Source: Calothrix anomala FACHB-343 (lineage in GTDB: Bacteria; Cyanobacteriota; Cyanobacteriia; Cyanobacteriales; Nostocaceae). Taken from it: a stretch of DNA of 64,000 nt. Where the stretch lies: contig NZ_JACJQG010000052.1 of the NCBI RefSeq assembly GCF_014696435.1, positions 1 to 64,000 of the forward strand, given 5' to 3'. Shown piece after piece: positions 17,001 through 26,636 of this stretch; the stretch's first letter is position 1; each line of letters opens with the position of its first letter. The notes under the pieces are model-generated. The model did not search any database and was not told the DNA's origin. It saw nothing but the letters and a program-made list of their open reading frames with translations. Made by a program: the position numbers and the translations under genes.

Positions 17001-18486
17001 TGAAATTAAGGGACAAGCCGATACTTTCAAAGATTGGTTAGGACTGATTGCTCGCTTGTTAGGTGCAGATGAGACGGCTGGCAATACCACAAATGCCTCG
17101 ACTGTGAAACTAGCGGTAAAATTCTTGAGTGCAGCCGAGGCCGCAACCATTACCCCCGTAGCCGTCAGAGGCGATCGCAGTATTGAAGTCCCGTTAATTG
17201 CCAATGATGAATTGCTGCAAGAAGTAATACCTGGCAGCCGTTCCACACGCTATCTCGTATTTGATATTGCGGGGACAGATTTACAATACGAAACAGGCGA
17301 CCATGTTGCCGTACATCCTTGCAATCCGCTAGAACTGGTAAATCGCCTGTGTCAGCGCCTGAATGTTGCCCCTGATACATACTTTACTGCGGCATATACT
17401 AAAGCCGATGGCACAGCGACAGAAGACCAACCGCCTGTTGCCGTACCGATGACAGTCGGTCAGCTATTATCGGCAGAACTAGATTTAGCGTTACGGGAAC
17501 CGTTTAATGATTTACTCGCTTACTTGTATACATCTGCCCAAAATCCCCAAGACAAACAACGTTTAGAAACTTGGCTAGAAATTCTCCGCCAAGGAGAGGA
17601 TCATCCTGACAGTATCACGCTCAAGAAAACGATTACAGACAATTTCATGAGCGTTGTTGATTTATTTGCTGAATTCCCCTCTGCGCCCATCACCCTCGAA
17701 GCCTTACTGGAACTGTTACCGAAGCAAAAGCCACGCCTATACTCTATATCTTCTTGTCCCCTGCTGCATCCCCAAAAAATTCAAATTACAGTTGGCGTGT
17801 TGCAAATTCAAACTGATGCGGGGAAAGTACGTCAAGGGCTTTGCTCCAACTACCTCGCAGCCTTGCCCATTGGTGCAAAAGTGCGGATTGACGTTCGCAC
17901 CTCTGGCTTCCGTCCCCCAGCCGATCCTCAAGCACCGATGTTAATGGTAGGGCCTGGTACGGGAGTATCACCGCTGATTGCCTTCCTGCAGTACCGCGAA
18001 GCTTTACAGAACCAGGGAACACAGCTAGGTGAAGCTTGTCTGTACTTTGGCTGTCGCAACCAAAGCGATTTTCTCTATGGCGAACAACTGACAACCTGGC
18101 AAAATCGAGGAGTACTCACCGATTTACAGGTAGCTTTCTCTCGGTTAACCGAGAACAAAGTCTACGTGCAAACTTTAATGCAGGAAAACGCTGAAAGCCT
18201 TTGGCAATTACTCAGCCATCCTCAATGTCATTACTATGTCTGCGGTGATGCCAAGATGGCAGATGATGTATTTGAGGTGTTTTTAGCGATCGCCAAAAAG
18301 CAAGGCAAACTTAACCACATAGAAGCGGTACAATTCTTTGACCAGATGAAGCAAGAAAAACGCTTCCATACCGATGTGTGGGGCGTGCAGTTGAACTTTA
18401 AGCAAGCTATCCAACAGCTCCAAAAAGACAACTACTCCAAAGCAGAACTCTGGCTGAATCGCGTCAAAGATGCCGTTGATGCCTAA
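14074..18486 (+). CDS. Nitric oxide synthase with N-terminal globin domains and fused reductase
   Basis: 1470 residues. Residues 1-165 match nothing I recognise. Residues about 168-320 and 345-470 are two globin-like domains; the second has proximal His415 ([11 protein letters not shown]), while the first has Phe266 at the position where I expect the ligand. The NOS oxygenase spans about 480-840, with haem Cys532 in [11 protein letters not shown], the arginine-binding Glu712 in [11 protein letters not shown], and ECPGDWGW near the pterin/dimer region. A short linker leads to a flavodoxin-like FMN domain (YASETGT at 859-865), then FAD (R1221-LYS) and NADPH (GPGTGVSP from 1293) domains. The linker lacks a calmodulin-binding basic helix. 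Predicted reaction: L-arginine to citrulline plus NO, possibly with conversion of NO to nitrate by the globin. The architecture fits the globin-NOS known from Synechococcus sp. PCC 7335. It is monocistronic. Confidence 0.95.
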   Translation: MRDNQSPNNQRIIHLTEVSATGFPAANIYKYKCRVHLLSNDGEMLLHKDLFTRMQPSWLVELKNKGDCTISITFCYREGDITNPWQDTGTVVFATQDYLQVDANADLEFPITTWSQAPQLKLKVRLTESCSEGSSSTVNIFGRQNGSRWLRSQNGDRANVEVELPELIALTPQEEVLVKDVWGKLRSWKELQMEKFFKRLLLEEPDLEYLFGEALDSITDFFYELFDCCAHQLQPETQNIIAEPLTGVLPEQEHGFKTVEDYGKFFADVGMRPHHWLKARQVWMWMLPSIPYLEEYDREDLAKGVNSAFYKFFNTQIILPMVDAIRHYEAAIPPELFLKMADSWQVMSQNKQQMGIEFYQMLFEKYPFVLPIFGRADMDYLSLHLFQALEFLVNCLKTGSIDEMLRELRFLGQVHGSADVPTCAYPAITECMIALMERHIPDFTAEVRQGWVTLIERVINVVKLPKLNEERLLKKAKQFIELIASEQAWESEDKERRWKEIKEEVKATGTYTHTYEELAYGTQVAWRNASKCVGRIAWNNMVVRDRRHVTDPDEMFRELQEHVRFATNGGNLQITMTVFRPKQPKERWGPRIWNSQLYRYAAYQQPDGSILGDPANLDLTNAIIKFGWQPPETRTAYDILPLVIEPAGQQPKMYHWKRDEVLEVEIEHPTIPEFKSLGMRWYAIPAISNFCVHIGGINYGCIPFNGWYMGTEIMRDFLDEYRYNMMEDIAKALKLDTSSEQTLWRDRVALELNIAILHSFQKAKVTMVDHQTASRQFLIHDLREKKAGRECPGDWGWVVPAVGGSTCPVWHHSMRDFYLEPAYHHAADRWAVEDDINLEKFITVIDETGNQQDRILILYASETGTAEGFARKAARQLQQFRPKVMALDEYSLDTLATEKLVLVVTSTFGNGEIPSNGKQFLQRLKQMPAGSLSGLNYSVLGIGSTVYEHFCAAGIAVDKALAKAGANCVVPLHKGDEIKGQADTFKDWLGLIARLLGADETAGNTTNASTVKLAVKFLSAAEAATITPVAVRGDRSIEVPLIANDELLQEVIPGSRSTRYLVFDIAGTDLQYETGDHVAVHPCNPLELVNRLCQRLNVAPDTYFTAAYTKADGTATEDQPPVAVPMTVGQLLSAELDLALREPFNDLLAYLYTSAQNPQDKQRLETWLEILRQGEDHPDSITLKKTITDNFMSVVDLFAEFPSAPITLEALLELLPKQKPRLYSISSCPLLHPQKIQITVGVLQIQTDAGKVRQGLCSNYLAALPIGAKVRIDVRTSGFRPPADPQAPMLMVGPGTGVSPLIAFLQYREALQNQGTQLGEACLYFGCRNQSDFLYGEQLTTWQNRGVLTDLQVAFSRLTENKVYVQTLMQENAESLWQLLSHPQCHYYVCGDAKMADDVFEVFLAIAKKQGKLNHIEAVQFFDQMKQEKRFHTDVWGVQLNFKQAIQQLQKDNYSKAELWLNRVKDAVDA

Positions 18487-18499
18487 TACCATTTCACCT

Positions 18500-18629
18500 T
18501 ACAGCAGTTTTCACCTATTTGAACCACATCTGTGGTAGGGGCACGGCATTGACAATCTTTTGGTACATACAATAATTTTACTGGTGCCGTGCCCCTACAG
18601 CGTGGTCTATTTACCTGAAAATAGCTGTA
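18500..18629 (+). mobile_element. MITE-like element, family A, copy 1
   Basis: 130 bp bounded by TA dinucleotides, with imperfect terminal inverted repeats of about 45 bp (TACAGCAGTTTTCA at the left, TGAAAATAGCTGTA at the right). An inner palindrome is built on GGGGCACGGC/GCCGTGCCCC. Other copies are at 27738-27864 (inverted), 32130-32259 and 43190-43318. Structure and TA boundaries suggest an IS630/Tc1-type non-autonomous element. It begins 14 bases after the NOS gene. Confidence 0.85.
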
Positions 18630-18895
18630 AAAATGATACATATTGCCTAGCACAGGGAGCAGAGGAGCAGAGGAAGTAATTTGTATCAATAATTTCGTGA
18701 ATTGGTATTACCAATGTCTTCAACAACAGCTAACTGTGTTCCAGGATTTGCAACAAGAACAAGAGTTAACGATCCAGCCTAGTTTAGTTGGTTAATAGCT
18801 TGCTGTTAACAGTGAACAGTCAACTGTTAACAGATTCAATCTTGAACATATTCAAAATGGCGTTGGGGTAGTTAAAAGTATTTTAAATAATAAAT

Positions 18896-21800
18896 TTATT
18901 CTAATAGCAATGGCAAAGTGAAGCAAAATGTGCTACCTACACCCAGGGTACTTTGTGCCCAGATTTTGCCACCATGTTGTTCGATAATACTGCGACAAAT
19001 TGCCAAGCCTAAGCCTGTACCGCCTTTATCGCGCGAGTCGGAAGCATCTACTTGCTGAAATCTGCCAAAGATTAGTTCTAATTTTTCTGGGGGAATTCCG
19101 CGCCCGCGATCGCTAATTTGAAACAGTACGCGATCGCATTGCGGTTGAATGCTGACATCAATAGTGGACTCGTCAGGGGAAAATTTTAAAGCATTACTAA
19201 ACAGATTAGTCAGTGTTTGAATAATTGCGTCAGCAGCAGCCCAAACTTGCACATCGGGAGCATCAATATTAAAGCTAATATTCTGTTGTTTGGCGATCGC
19301 TTTCACTCCCTCTACAGCTTGGGCAATTAAATCAGCCGCATTGCAGGTGGTTTTTTGCAGCACAGCCCGCCCTGATTCTAAGCGTTCTAAGTCAAGAATA
19401 TCATTGACTAGACGGACTAAGCGATCGCAATCAATTGCAGCTATCTCAATCATCCGCTTAAATTTTTCTGGTCTGTTATCGTAAATACCAGTGTTTAATA
19501 AACCTAGTGAGGCGCGGATAGCTGTTAACGGCGTGCGCAGTTCGTGACTAACTATGCCAATAAACTCACTTTTCATCTGCTCCACTTTTTCCAGTTCTGT
19601 GATGTCTTCAGCAATACCAGTAACGCGAATAATTTCCCCTTGTTCATTTTTAATTGGGAAAGCGCGATCGCGAATCCACAGCATAGAACCATCAGGGCGG
19701 ATAATACGATATTTAATATCTGAGAGTTCGGGAATTAACTGTTCTACAAATGTGGTTTGTACGCGAGTGCGATCTTCGGGGTGAATGCTATCGAACCAAG
19801 TTGATATGTCTTGGTAGATACTTTCACAACTCCTTTGCCAAATAGTTTCATAAGTCTTGCTCACGTAAATAATTTGCTGAGTTTGCATATCCCGCATCCA
19901 AAATACTGCTTGGATGTTTTCTGCTAGTTGGCGAAACTTTTCTTCACTTTCCCGTAAAGCATCTTCCATGCGTTTGCGTTGCCTAGCTTGGCGATAGGCA
20001 TCGGTAATGTCTTCCACAATGTAGGAAAATTTAGGATAGCCTTTGTCGATACAAGTAATTGGGGAAACCGTTGCAGCTAGCCACCTTTGCCCATTGACAG
20101 TCTCATGGGGATATTCAAATCGGACTGGAGCTTGAATTTTTTGTGCTTGTCGATAATAATCTATCCATTGGTCGAGAATCGGTTGGGGTACACCTAAATT
20201 ACTGGCAAACTGATTCTCCATTGCTGCGGGAGTAGTGCCAAAAAACCTAGCTGCTGTTTGGTTATCGGAAATATGTAAAATATCGTTGTCATATAACTCT
20301 ACAATACCCATGAGCATTGCGCCACTGTTAAAGAAGCTGCGCAAAGTAGACTCACTGCGTTGTAAATTGGCATTGCTGGTAATTAACTCGGCTGTGCGTT
20401 CGGCAACTCGGACTTCTAATTCTTCCTTGGCTTGCTTGAGTTCGGCTTCAGCGCGTTTGCGTTCGGTGATTTCTTCGCATACTGTACTAATACCAATAAT
20501 GCGTTCCCCATCTTTTAAGGGTAAAAAGCTTTCTAACCAAGTTCGTTGCACCCCTGGTTGCGCCGGAGTTTCTCCAGTAATTTCTACATTTAACAGTGGT
20601 TTGCCTGTTTCTAAAACCGAGCGTAACACTTGTTCGGAGGTATCAGCTAATTCCGGTAACAACTCGCGTACAGTCAGCCCAATATGCTCTGCCATCGAAA
20701 ACCCATTCATTTCTGCTAGGCGCTGGTTAATGCGCACAAAGCGCAAGTCTGTATCTAAAACATTTAAGCCAATGGGCGCGGATTGGTAGATATTTTCAAT
20801 TTCTGCCAATTGCTGCTGTAGCTGAATTTGGCTTTGATGGAGAGCTATTTCCGCTTGTTTGCGTTCTGTAATATCTGCACAGGTACCAATCCACTCACTA
20901 ATTTTGCCAAATGCATCGAGAATGGGTACACCACGCACCGCAAAATCACAGTATATACCATCTTTTCTCCGCAGGCGATACTCAGTTTCGTAGAAAGTAC
21001 CATTTGTATAACATTCTTGCCAAAGCTGGGCACAGCGATCGCGATCGTCAGGATGAATACAATTGAGCCAACCCCATCCTAAGCATTCTTCTAGAGTTTG
21101 TCCGGTGAATTTTTTCCAACCCTGGGGCGCAATGATTGCCATACCTTCAGCATTAGTACGCCAGACAATTTGAGCCGAAGCATGAACTAAGGCGCGATAT
21201 CGATGTTCGCTTTGGCGTAAAGCTGCTTCGATTTCTTGGCGTTGTGCTAGTTCTGTTTGCAGATTTGCCAACAAATCTGCTTGCTGGATAGCAATGCTGA
21301 CTTGACTTGCTACCTGTTGTAGTAGCCCAATTTCACTTGATTGCCACTCACGCGGTGCTTGACAGTGATGAGCAATCAGTAAGCCCCATAATTCATCTTT
21401 ATACAGGATGGGAACTACTAAATTCGCCCTGATTTGGAATTTGGCTAACAGTTCAATATGGCAAGGGTTGATACCTGCATGATAAATATCAGATTTGGCA
21501 GTCACTAGACCTTGTTTAAAAGGTTCAATGTATTCATGACTAAAGCAAGGATCGTAGATATTACTAGATAATATAGCTGTCCAATTAGCGTCCACGGATT
21601 CAACAACTACACTGCCGCTACCATCAGGCTGTAACTGAAAGACGATCGCGCGATCGCACTTGAGAAATTGCCGCACTTCATCAACAGTAGTTTGCAGGAT
21701 ATCTGGTAAATTAAGCGTTTGCCGAATGCGCTGAGTGATATCCATGACTAAGCGTTGTTGCTCAAATTGCTGTTGCAATGTTATTTGTGCTTGTTTGCGC

Positions 21801-22519
21801 TCGTCAATAGCCATCACAGTTCCACTCATACGCACAGGTTCGCCAGATTTGTCATAAAACCCCTGTCCGCGAACTTCTAGCCAGTGAATGCTACCATCAG
21901 CTTGAATAATCCGATACTCGTGTTGTAAAATACTTTGGGTTTGTAGTGCTTGCTGTACGGCTTGGTGAAATTCTTGGCGATCGTCAGGATGCAAGTAAGC
22001 AGTAAAAGTTTCATACTTACCATCAAATTTACCAACACCCCAGCCAAATAACTGTTGTTGTTCTGGTGACCAAATTATTTCTCCTGTCACTATATCCCAA
22101 TCCCACATTCCCATTTGTGCAGAAGATAAAGCCATACGCAGTTGTTTGGCATTTTCTCTAGCTAATTGCTGACTGAGTTTTTGCAGCTTTTGCGTACTTT
22201 GGCGAAAATTGCTAGTCAGCAAGTTGATAGTCAAAGCTACCATCAGAAAAAGACCGATACGCAATAAATTATCTGGTTGTGGGATGGCAATTTGATATCG
22301 CGGCAGAATCAGGAAATAATCTATTGCCAGTGTTGATAGCACAACTGTTACTAATCCCGGTTTCAAGCCACCATACCAAGTGCTAACAATCACAGCTATA
22401 TAAAAAAAAGCGCTAATTGGTTGAGACAGCAGAAATTCTAGCCAGATTGATAGTAATAGAGCGATCGCTGTTGAGCTAATGGCAATTCCGTAGGGTAATA
22501 TTTTTTGATAAATCCTCAT
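18896..22519 (-). CDS. Cyanobacteriochrome-type sensor histidine kinase (DUF4118-PAS-GAF-PASx4-HisKA-HATPase)
   Basis: 1207 residues. The N-terminal 110 or so contain four hydrophobic helices of a KdpD-like DUF4118 sensor membrane domain. A PAS domain at about 130-255 follows, then a GAF domain at about 270-440. This GAF carries D323-P-C325-F and C353-H354, the two cysteines of DXCF-type cyanobacteriochromes, 28 residues apart, and RANLVVPIL plus LWGLLIAHHC typical of phycobilin-binding GAFs. Four further PAS or PAC segments (about 455-965) precede HisKA (H992 in VSHELRTPL) and an HATPase domain with GTGLGLAICRSI. No receiver domain is present. It is probably a membrane-bound light-sensing kinase. 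No response regulator gene is adjacent. It converges with the NOS gene. Confidence 0.9.
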   Translation of the reverse strand: MRIYQKILPYGIAISSTAIALLLSIWLEFLLSQPISAFFYIAVIVSTWYGGLKPGLVTVVLSTLAIDYFLILPRYQIAIPQPDNLLRIGLFLMVALTINLLTSNFRQSTQKLQKLSQQLARENAKQLRMALSSAQMGMWDWDIVTGEIIWSPEQQQLFGWGVGKFDGKYETFTAYLHPDDRQEFHQAVQQALQTQSILQHEYRIIQADGSIHWLEVRGQGFYDKSGEPVRMSGTVMAIDERKQAQITLQQQFEQQRLVMDITQRIRQTLNLPDILQTTVDEVRQFLKCDRAIVFQLQPDGSGSVVVESVDANWTAILSSNIYDPCFSHEYIEPFKQGLVTAKSDIYHAGINPCHIELLAKFQIRANLVVPILYKDELWGLLIAHHCQAPREWQSSEIGLLQQVASQVSIAIQQADLLANLQTELAQRQEIEAALRQSEHRYRALVHASAQIVWRTNAEGMAIIAPQGWKKFTGQTLEECLGWGWLNCIHPDDRDRCAQLWQECYTNGTFYETEYRLRRKDGIYCDFAVRGVPILDAFGKISEWIGTCADITERKQAEIALHQSQIQLQQQLAEIENIYQSAPIGLNVLDTDLRFVRINQRLAEMNGFSMAEHIGLTVRELLPELADTSEQVLRSVLETGKPLLNVEITGETPAQPGVQRTWLESFLPLKDGERIIGISTVCEEITERKRAEAELKQAKEELEVRVAERTAELITSNANLQRSESTLRSFFNSGAMLMGIVELYDNDILHISDNQTAARFFGTTPAAMENQFASNLGVPQPILDQWIDYYRQAQKIQAPVRFEYPHETVNGQRWLAATVSPITCIDKGYPKFSYIVEDITDAYRQARQRKRMEDALRESEEKFRQLAENIQAVFWMRDMQTQQIIYVSKTYETIWQRSCESIYQDISTWFDSIHPEDRTRVQTTFVEQLIPELSDIKYRIIRPDGSMLWIRDRAFPIKNEQGEIIRVTGIAEDITELEKVEQMKSEFIGIVSHELRTPLTAIRASLGLLNTGIYDNRPEKFKRMIEIAAIDCDRLVRLVNDILDLERLESGRAVLQKTTCNAADLIAQAVEGVKAIAKQQNISFNIDAPDVQVWAAADAIIQTLTNLFSNALKFSPDESTIDVSIQPQCDRVLFQISDRGRGIPPEKLELIFGRFQQVDASDSRDKGGTGLGLAICRSIIEQHGGKIWAQSTLGVGSTFCFTLPLLLE

Positions 22520-22899
22520 AACGCTTTACTTCTCCCTGGCTCTAACTATCTTGCCAATGTTAGTTGATTCGCGTCATCGGGCTGATTACCCATATCAACA
22601 GTTCTCCACTCAGCAACAATTTGGCGATCGCATCATCTGTTTCTGCTACAAAGACTAGCTTTTGGTATTTCGTATTAAAAATAACTTAATATTTAAGTAA
22701 ATACAATTAAGACGATTTGATTAAACTAGCTGATACAATTTTAAAACATCAACTATAGACATTTATAAATCTAGCACTACTAAATTTAGATATGTTACTA
22801 TAATTACCTAGCATAAGTAAGTCAGTATAAATAGACTGTAAACCCTTACCAATGACTAATGACTAATGACCAATGACTAATGACTAATGACAGCCTTTT
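22520..22899. other. Intergenic region with heptamer array
   Basis: No gene is visible. Bases 22849-22891 are a tandem array of AATGACT/AATGACC heptamers immediately after the stop side of radC. The remainder is AT-rich and should contain the promoter of the sensor kinase gene. Confidence 0.7.
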
Positions 22900-23628
22900 T
22901 TAATCACCTTGCGGATATTCATCCCATAAAGTAGTGATTTCTCGTAAACTTTGATGATTACCATTGCCTAATATGAGATGGTCTAGTAATGGAATCCCTA
23001 AAAACTGCGCTCCAGCTAATAACTGACGAGTTAATTCAATATCTTCTTGGCTAGGTTCAATATTTCCCGAAGGATGATTATGTGCCACAATCACCCGCGT
23101 AGCACCTTGACGAATCACTTCGCGAAAAATTTCTCGGGGAGAAGCTAAAGTTTCCGTCGCCGTACCAATTGTAATTACTTTTGTACCTAACAAACGATTC
23201 TTGGTATCTAATAACAAAACCCCAAAATGTTCTTGGGTTTGCCACATTAAATTTTGACTCAGCGCTGCCGCCGCCGCTATGGGACTATCAATAGTTGCAC
23301 CTTCGGGACGAGATTGAAAAGCGCGTTTACCCAATTCTATTGCAGCTAAGATTGTTGTAGCCTTTGCCGGGCCGATTCCTTGAATTTGCATTAATTCTGC
23401 AGGCGTCACCTCCCGCAAAACTGTCAAAGGATCGCGCTGATGCTTGCTCAATTCACTTAAAATATATTGCCCCAATCCTACCGCAGATAGTTTCCCCGGC
23501 CCTTGACCGGTACCTAACAAAATTGCAATTAATTCAGCTGTGGCTAAAATTTTCGGACCATGAGCCATTAAGCGCTCACGCGGACGCTCAGTCTCAGGCA
23601 TGTCAGCAATTCTGAGGCAATATTTCAT
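22900..23628 (-). CDS. radC: RadC-family JAB/MPN domain protein
   Basis: About 242 residues from ATG 23628 ([20 protein letters not shown]). An upstream in-frame ATG at 23694 adds 22 residues that do not resemble the family. An N-terminal helix-hairpin-helix region ([24 protein letters not shown]) is followed by the JAMM metal motif in [20 protein letters not shown] and a leading Glu in [13 protein letters not shown]. The family was named for DNA repair, but its biochemical role is uncertain. Length is typical. It is cytosolic and monocistronic, flanked by repeats on both sides. Confidence 0.9.
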   Translation of the reverse strand: MKYCLRIADMPETERPRERLMAHGPKILATAELIAILLGTGQGPGKLSAVGLGQYILSELSKHQRDPLTVLREVTPAELMQIQGIGPAKATTILAAIELGKRAFQSRPEGATIDSPIAAAAALSQNLMWQTQEHFGVLLLDTKNRLLGTKVITIGTATETLASPREIFREVIRQGATRVIVAHNHPSGNIEPSQEDIELTRQLLAGAQFLGIPLLDHLILGNGNHQSLREITTLWDEYPQGD

Positions 23629-23879
23629 AGAGTAACTGCGAGAATATCTACCATAGTTGGAACTATCTTTAGTTATCCCTTGTTTACTCAACAAATTATG
23701 CTGATTTGAAAAAATCTTTAATTTTGTTCAGAAGTCATGACGGCGGCAAAGGAAAGAAAGATACAGCAGATTGCCAGTTGCTAACTATTGACTATTGTAC
23801 AGACAAGGGTTGTCGCGTCTCTACTGACCATTAACCAATAGCCAAGAGCTTGACTAAATAGGCAAATACTTTCCTAAAG

Positions 23880-24113
23880 TTACTTATAATTAGTCACCAT
23901 GAGCAACTTGACAGCGTTTTCACTGTCTGATACTTTGGAATCAGTGCCGAAAACCAAGGCCAACTTCATATCTGGTTTGTAAACCACAGTCGCGTTCATT
24001 ACTAGCCAGCCCTTAAAAAGGTCGAAGGTGATACCAAGATTCTTTAAATAGGTGGAAAATAATTTTGAACAATGGCTAAAAGCTTCAGAAAAAATTTGAC
24101 AGACCGCAAAATA
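23880..24113 (-). pseudogene. Uncertain ORF remnant
   Basis: A leftward open frame ends at 23880 with a stretch that looks protein-like (NLGITFDLFKGW, VYKPDMKLALVFGTDSK). Its upstream continuation runs antisense through the tnpB fragment at 24114-24209, so it cannot be an intact gene there. I do not recognise the family. It may be the tail of a gene cut by an insertion, or chance. Confidence 0.25.
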
Positions 24114-24209
24114 GGCTCGGCTAGAGCCGAATCTACGCCTGTGGACAAGAAGGAGCCGACTCCCTTGGTGGAAGCAGGAAGCAGACCCTCTAAAGAAAAC
24201 TTTAGTTGA
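24114..24209 (+). pseudogene. 3'-terminal fragment of an IS200/IS605-family tnpB
   Basis: The frame reads GSARAESTPVDKKEPTPLVE and continues with AGSRPSKENFS before a TGA. Ends with DKKEPTPLVEAGS are characteristic of the C-terminus of cyanobacterial TnpB proteins (family knowledge). The rest of the gene, with all RuvC motifs, is missing. The fragment sits just downstream of feoA on the opposite strand, a scar of a decayed insertion. Confidence 0.7.
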
Positions 24210-24253
24210 ATGGCGAAGCTTAGATAAGTTTAGCCAAGTTTTGTATAGCAGAC

Positions 24254-24475
24254 TTAACAAGATTCCACAAAAATACTTTGGGCTGTTTCTTGATCTAAAG
24301 CAGCGCGAGTTCTACCAACTGTGATAATGTACGATGGAAAGCGTTGTTCTAACACTAAACTACTACCTGGTAAAATCCCAAATGCCATGAGTTTGTGTAA
24401 AATTGCATCATCTTCAGTTTGCAAACAAACTACCGTTTGTGGTTGACCAATTTTGACTGTAGGTAAGGCGTTCAT
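24254..24475 (-). CDS. feoA: FeoA-like ferrous iron transport accessory protein
   Basis: 73 residues, a small SH3-like FeoA domain: HKLMAFGILPGSSLVLEQRF and YIITVGRTRAALDQETAQSIFV match the hydrophobic core and the glycine-containing turn. FeoA assists the FeoB iron transporter, probably by binding its cytosolic part. ATG 24475 is one base after the stop of the FeoB membrane half, so the two are translationally linked. Iron-starvation (Fur) control is usual for feo genes; no clear Fur box was identified here. Confidence 0.9.
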   Translation of the reverse strand: MNALPTVKIGQPQTVVCLQTEDDAILHKLMAFGILPGSSLVLEQRFPSYIITVGRTRAALDQETAQSIFVESC

Positions 24476-24476
24476 T

Positions 24477-25940
24477 TTAAAATTGCACTCCGAATGCAGT
24501 TAAGCCAAGATTTACAAGATATCCCATCAAAAAAGCAAAGGGGAAAATAAATAATACGATCGCAGTTGTAGTTTTTGCTCCCCGTTCTTTAATGAGCATT
24601 TGTAATTGAGCAATGCAAGGTAGAAACAATGTCAATACAATCGCCGCTACCACTAACTGATTACCTGTGAGGCTACCTTGTTGCTGTAAATCAAATAATC
24701 CGGCTGCACCATAATCTCTTCTAAAGAAACCATAGAGAAATATGGGTGCTGCTTGTGCGGGCATTCCTAAGGCTGAGACAATCGGTTCAATTAAGCGGAT
24801 AATCATGTCAAATAATCCGGTTAATCTTCCTGCCCAAATCAATACTGATGCCCAAATAAATAAGGGTAAAACTTCGATAAAATACCATTTCATTCTTACC
24901 CAGGTTTTAGTAATGACGTTCCGTAATTTGGGTAAACGTAAAGGCGGAACTTCCATATAAAATCTGCCAGAATCACCGGGTAATAATTTGGCGGTGAGAT
25001 AGCCTACTATTATAAAGATGGCAGAAATAAAACCTCCCCAAAACAGTAAGCCTGCGGGTTTTTGGGCGAGTAATCCTACAATCACGCCCCACTGGGCTGC
25101 ACAGGGAATGGCGAGGGAGAGTAAAAAGGTAGCAATTAATCGTTCCCGCTTGGTTTCTAGGGTGCGGGTAACTATTGTGGCCATTGTGTCACATCCTAAG
25201 CCTAATACCATGGGAATGACTGCACGACCCGATAAACCTACGGATTTGAATAAGCGATCCAGCATTAACGATAAACGTGGTAGGTAACCGCTATCTTCTA
25301 GTAAGGAGAACATCAAGAAGTAAGTGGCGACTACAGGTAAAACGATCGCGGTGGCGTAGCGAATTCCTAAGGTGATAATCCCATAATCATTAGCAATTAA
25401 GTCTTGAATTGATTTCCAGGGAATAACTTGTGTAGTAATTTGGTTGACAAATGGGTTAATCTGTAATTCAAAAAACGTTTCAATGCGATCGACTAATTCC
25501 CCTGCGCCAAATTCACCGACAAATTTGTAGACTCCGTAATAGAGGATGAAAACCAGAATGGGGAATCCGGTGATGGGATTGACGGTGAGTTGATGCAGTG
25601 TTTCCCCAAGTGGCGATCGCCTTTTTCTAGTTTCCTGTAAGACTACTCTTTCTATCGTCCGCGCTTGACTTTGGCGAGTATTCGCGATCGCTAATCCAAT
25701 AGGTTGTTTAAGTTGATTTTGCGTGACGGTAATCAAGACTTCTAGATGACGACACTGTTCTTGATCCCGTTGCATAGTTTCCCAAAGTCCGGGGTCTTTT
25801 TGTAACAGTAATAAAGCTAAACTCCGGGGAGAGAGTGAGTAATTGTAGAATAAATAGCGATCTCCTAAAGTTTGCCACCAAGATTCCAATTGTGCGATCG
25901 CGGCTTCAATCGGTTCTGGATAAATTATTTGGTTAATCAT
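24477..25940 (-). CDS. feoB: FeoB membrane half (GDI helical domain plus Gate domains)
   Basis: 487 residues beginning MINQIIYPEPIEAAIAQLES, which corresponds to the linker and GDI domain after the G domain of normal FeoB. From about residue 130 there are the membrane segments and two Gate-type motifs: LEDSGYLPRLSLMLDRLFKSVGLSGRAVIPMVLGLGCD with the ETKRERL segment, and the later FFRRDYGAAGLFDL. FeoB is the ferrous iron permease of the inner membrane. No G domain is present; it is encoded by the adjacent upstream frame (26016-26636), in the same reading frame, with one TAA and 25 repeat-derived codons between. There is no visible ribosome binding site before ATG 25940. The two halves may be translated separately, by readthrough, or be a damaged gene. 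Confidence 0.85.
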   Translation of the reverse strand: MINQIIYPEPIEAAIAQLESWWQTLGDRYLFYNYSLSPRSLALLLLQKDPGLWETMQRDQEQCRHLEVLITVTQNQLKQPIGLAIANTRQSQARTIERVVLQETRKRRSPLGETLHQLTVNPITGFPILVFILYYGVYKFVGEFGAGELVDRIETFFELQINPFVNQITTQVIPWKSIQDLIANDYGIITLGIRYATAIVLPVVATYFLMFSLLEDSGYLPRLSLMLDRLFKSVGLSGRAVIPMVLGLGCDTMATIVTRTLETKRERLIATFLLSLAIPCAAQWGVIVGLLAQKPAGLLFWGGFISAIFIIVGYLTAKLLPGDSGRFYMEVPPLRLPKLRNVITKTWVRMKWYFIEVLPLFIWASVLIWAGRLTGLFDMIIRLIEPIVSALGMPAQAAPIFLYGFFRRDYGAAGLFDLQQQGSLTGNQLVVAAIVLTLFLPCIAQLQMLIKERGAKTTTAIVLFIFPFAFLMGYLVNLGLTAFGVQF

Positions 25941-26010
25941 GACGGTTGACGGTTGACTGTTGACTGATGACTGATGACTGATGACTGTTGACTGTTGATT
26001 GTTGACTGTT
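25941..26010. repeat. Heptamer repeat tract inside feoB
   Basis: Seventy bases of GACGGTT, GACTGTT and GACTGAT heptamers fill the gap between the two feoB halves. On the coding strand they read as 25 open codons rich in Val, Ser, Asn and Gln, without stops after the single TAA that ends the first half. Confidence 0.9.
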
Positions 26011-26015
26011 GCCTT

Positions 26016-26636
26016 TTACACTGGAATCATTGCTGTCTGAACTGGTAAGAATGGGGCAATTCTGTGGCGCAATTCATCTATACCTTGGTTCAAAGCCGCA
26101 GACATGCAAACTACAGGAATTTCTAACTCCATCTCCAAGGAGTCTTGGTGTAAATCTAATCCCCAGCGATGGGCTTCATCCATCATATTCACAGCCAGGA
26201 TTACAGGTAACCCAGCTTCGATGAGTTGAAAAGTTAGCGGTAGCATTCTGCCTAAGTTCTTTGCATCTACCACATGAATCACAACCGATACAGGTTCACT
26301 TAACAATAAATCTCTGGCAACCTTTTCTTCTTCACTAATAGGTAAGAGTGAATACATCCCCGGTGTATCAATGACTGTGATAATTTGCTCTCCTATCTGC
26401 GCTAATCCCCGACTCACTTCTACAGTCGTACCAGGGTAATTAGAAACAGTGACATAGATACCAGTTAGAGCATTAAACAGCACACTTTTACCTACATTGG
26501 GCATTCCTACCAAAGCAATTGGTGGATTTGTGGAAGTCTCTGTGTCTAACAATGGCTGTTTTTTGCGAAAGAATGCTAGTCCTCGCGATTTACCTCCACA
26601 AGATTTACCTTGTGATTTACATTGATGGCATTCCAT
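26016..26636 (-). CDS. feoB: FeoB GTPase half (N-terminal G domain)
   Basis: 206 residues. The N-terminus has a Cys-rich leader (CHQCKSQGKSCGGK), then G1 GMPNVGKS, G2/switch I TVSNYPGTTVE, G3 DTPGMYSLLP, G4 NMMDEA and a G5-like CMSAAL. It ends at QTAMIPV just where the GDI domain should start. It is therefore a clean FeoB G domain as a separate frame. In standard FeoB the domain is fused to the permease; here a TAA at 26016-26018 precedes a heptamer repeat. The Cys-rich leader could bind metal. The order G-half, membrane half, feoA is that of one leftward operon. Confidence 0.88.
   Translation of the reverse strand: MECHQCKSQGKSCGGKSRGLAFFRKKQPLLDTETSTNPPIALVGMPNVGKSVLFNALTGIYVTVSNYPGTTVEVSRGLAQIGEQIITVIDTPGMYSLLPISEEEKVARDLLLSEPVSVVIHVVDAKNLGRMLPLTFQLIEAGLPVILAVNMMDEAHRWGLDLHQDSLEMELEIPVVCMSAALNQGIDELRHRIAPFLPVQTAMIPV

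Noticed and set aside
18896-22519. Hybrid kinase with receiver domain
   Set aside because: The protein ends with the HATPase G2 box and a short tail; no receiver motif follows.
24060-24260. Extended 126-codon leftward ORF reaching into feoA
   Set aside because: Its upper half is exactly antisense to the tnpB fragment and overlaps the feoA end, so it is not a gene as a whole.
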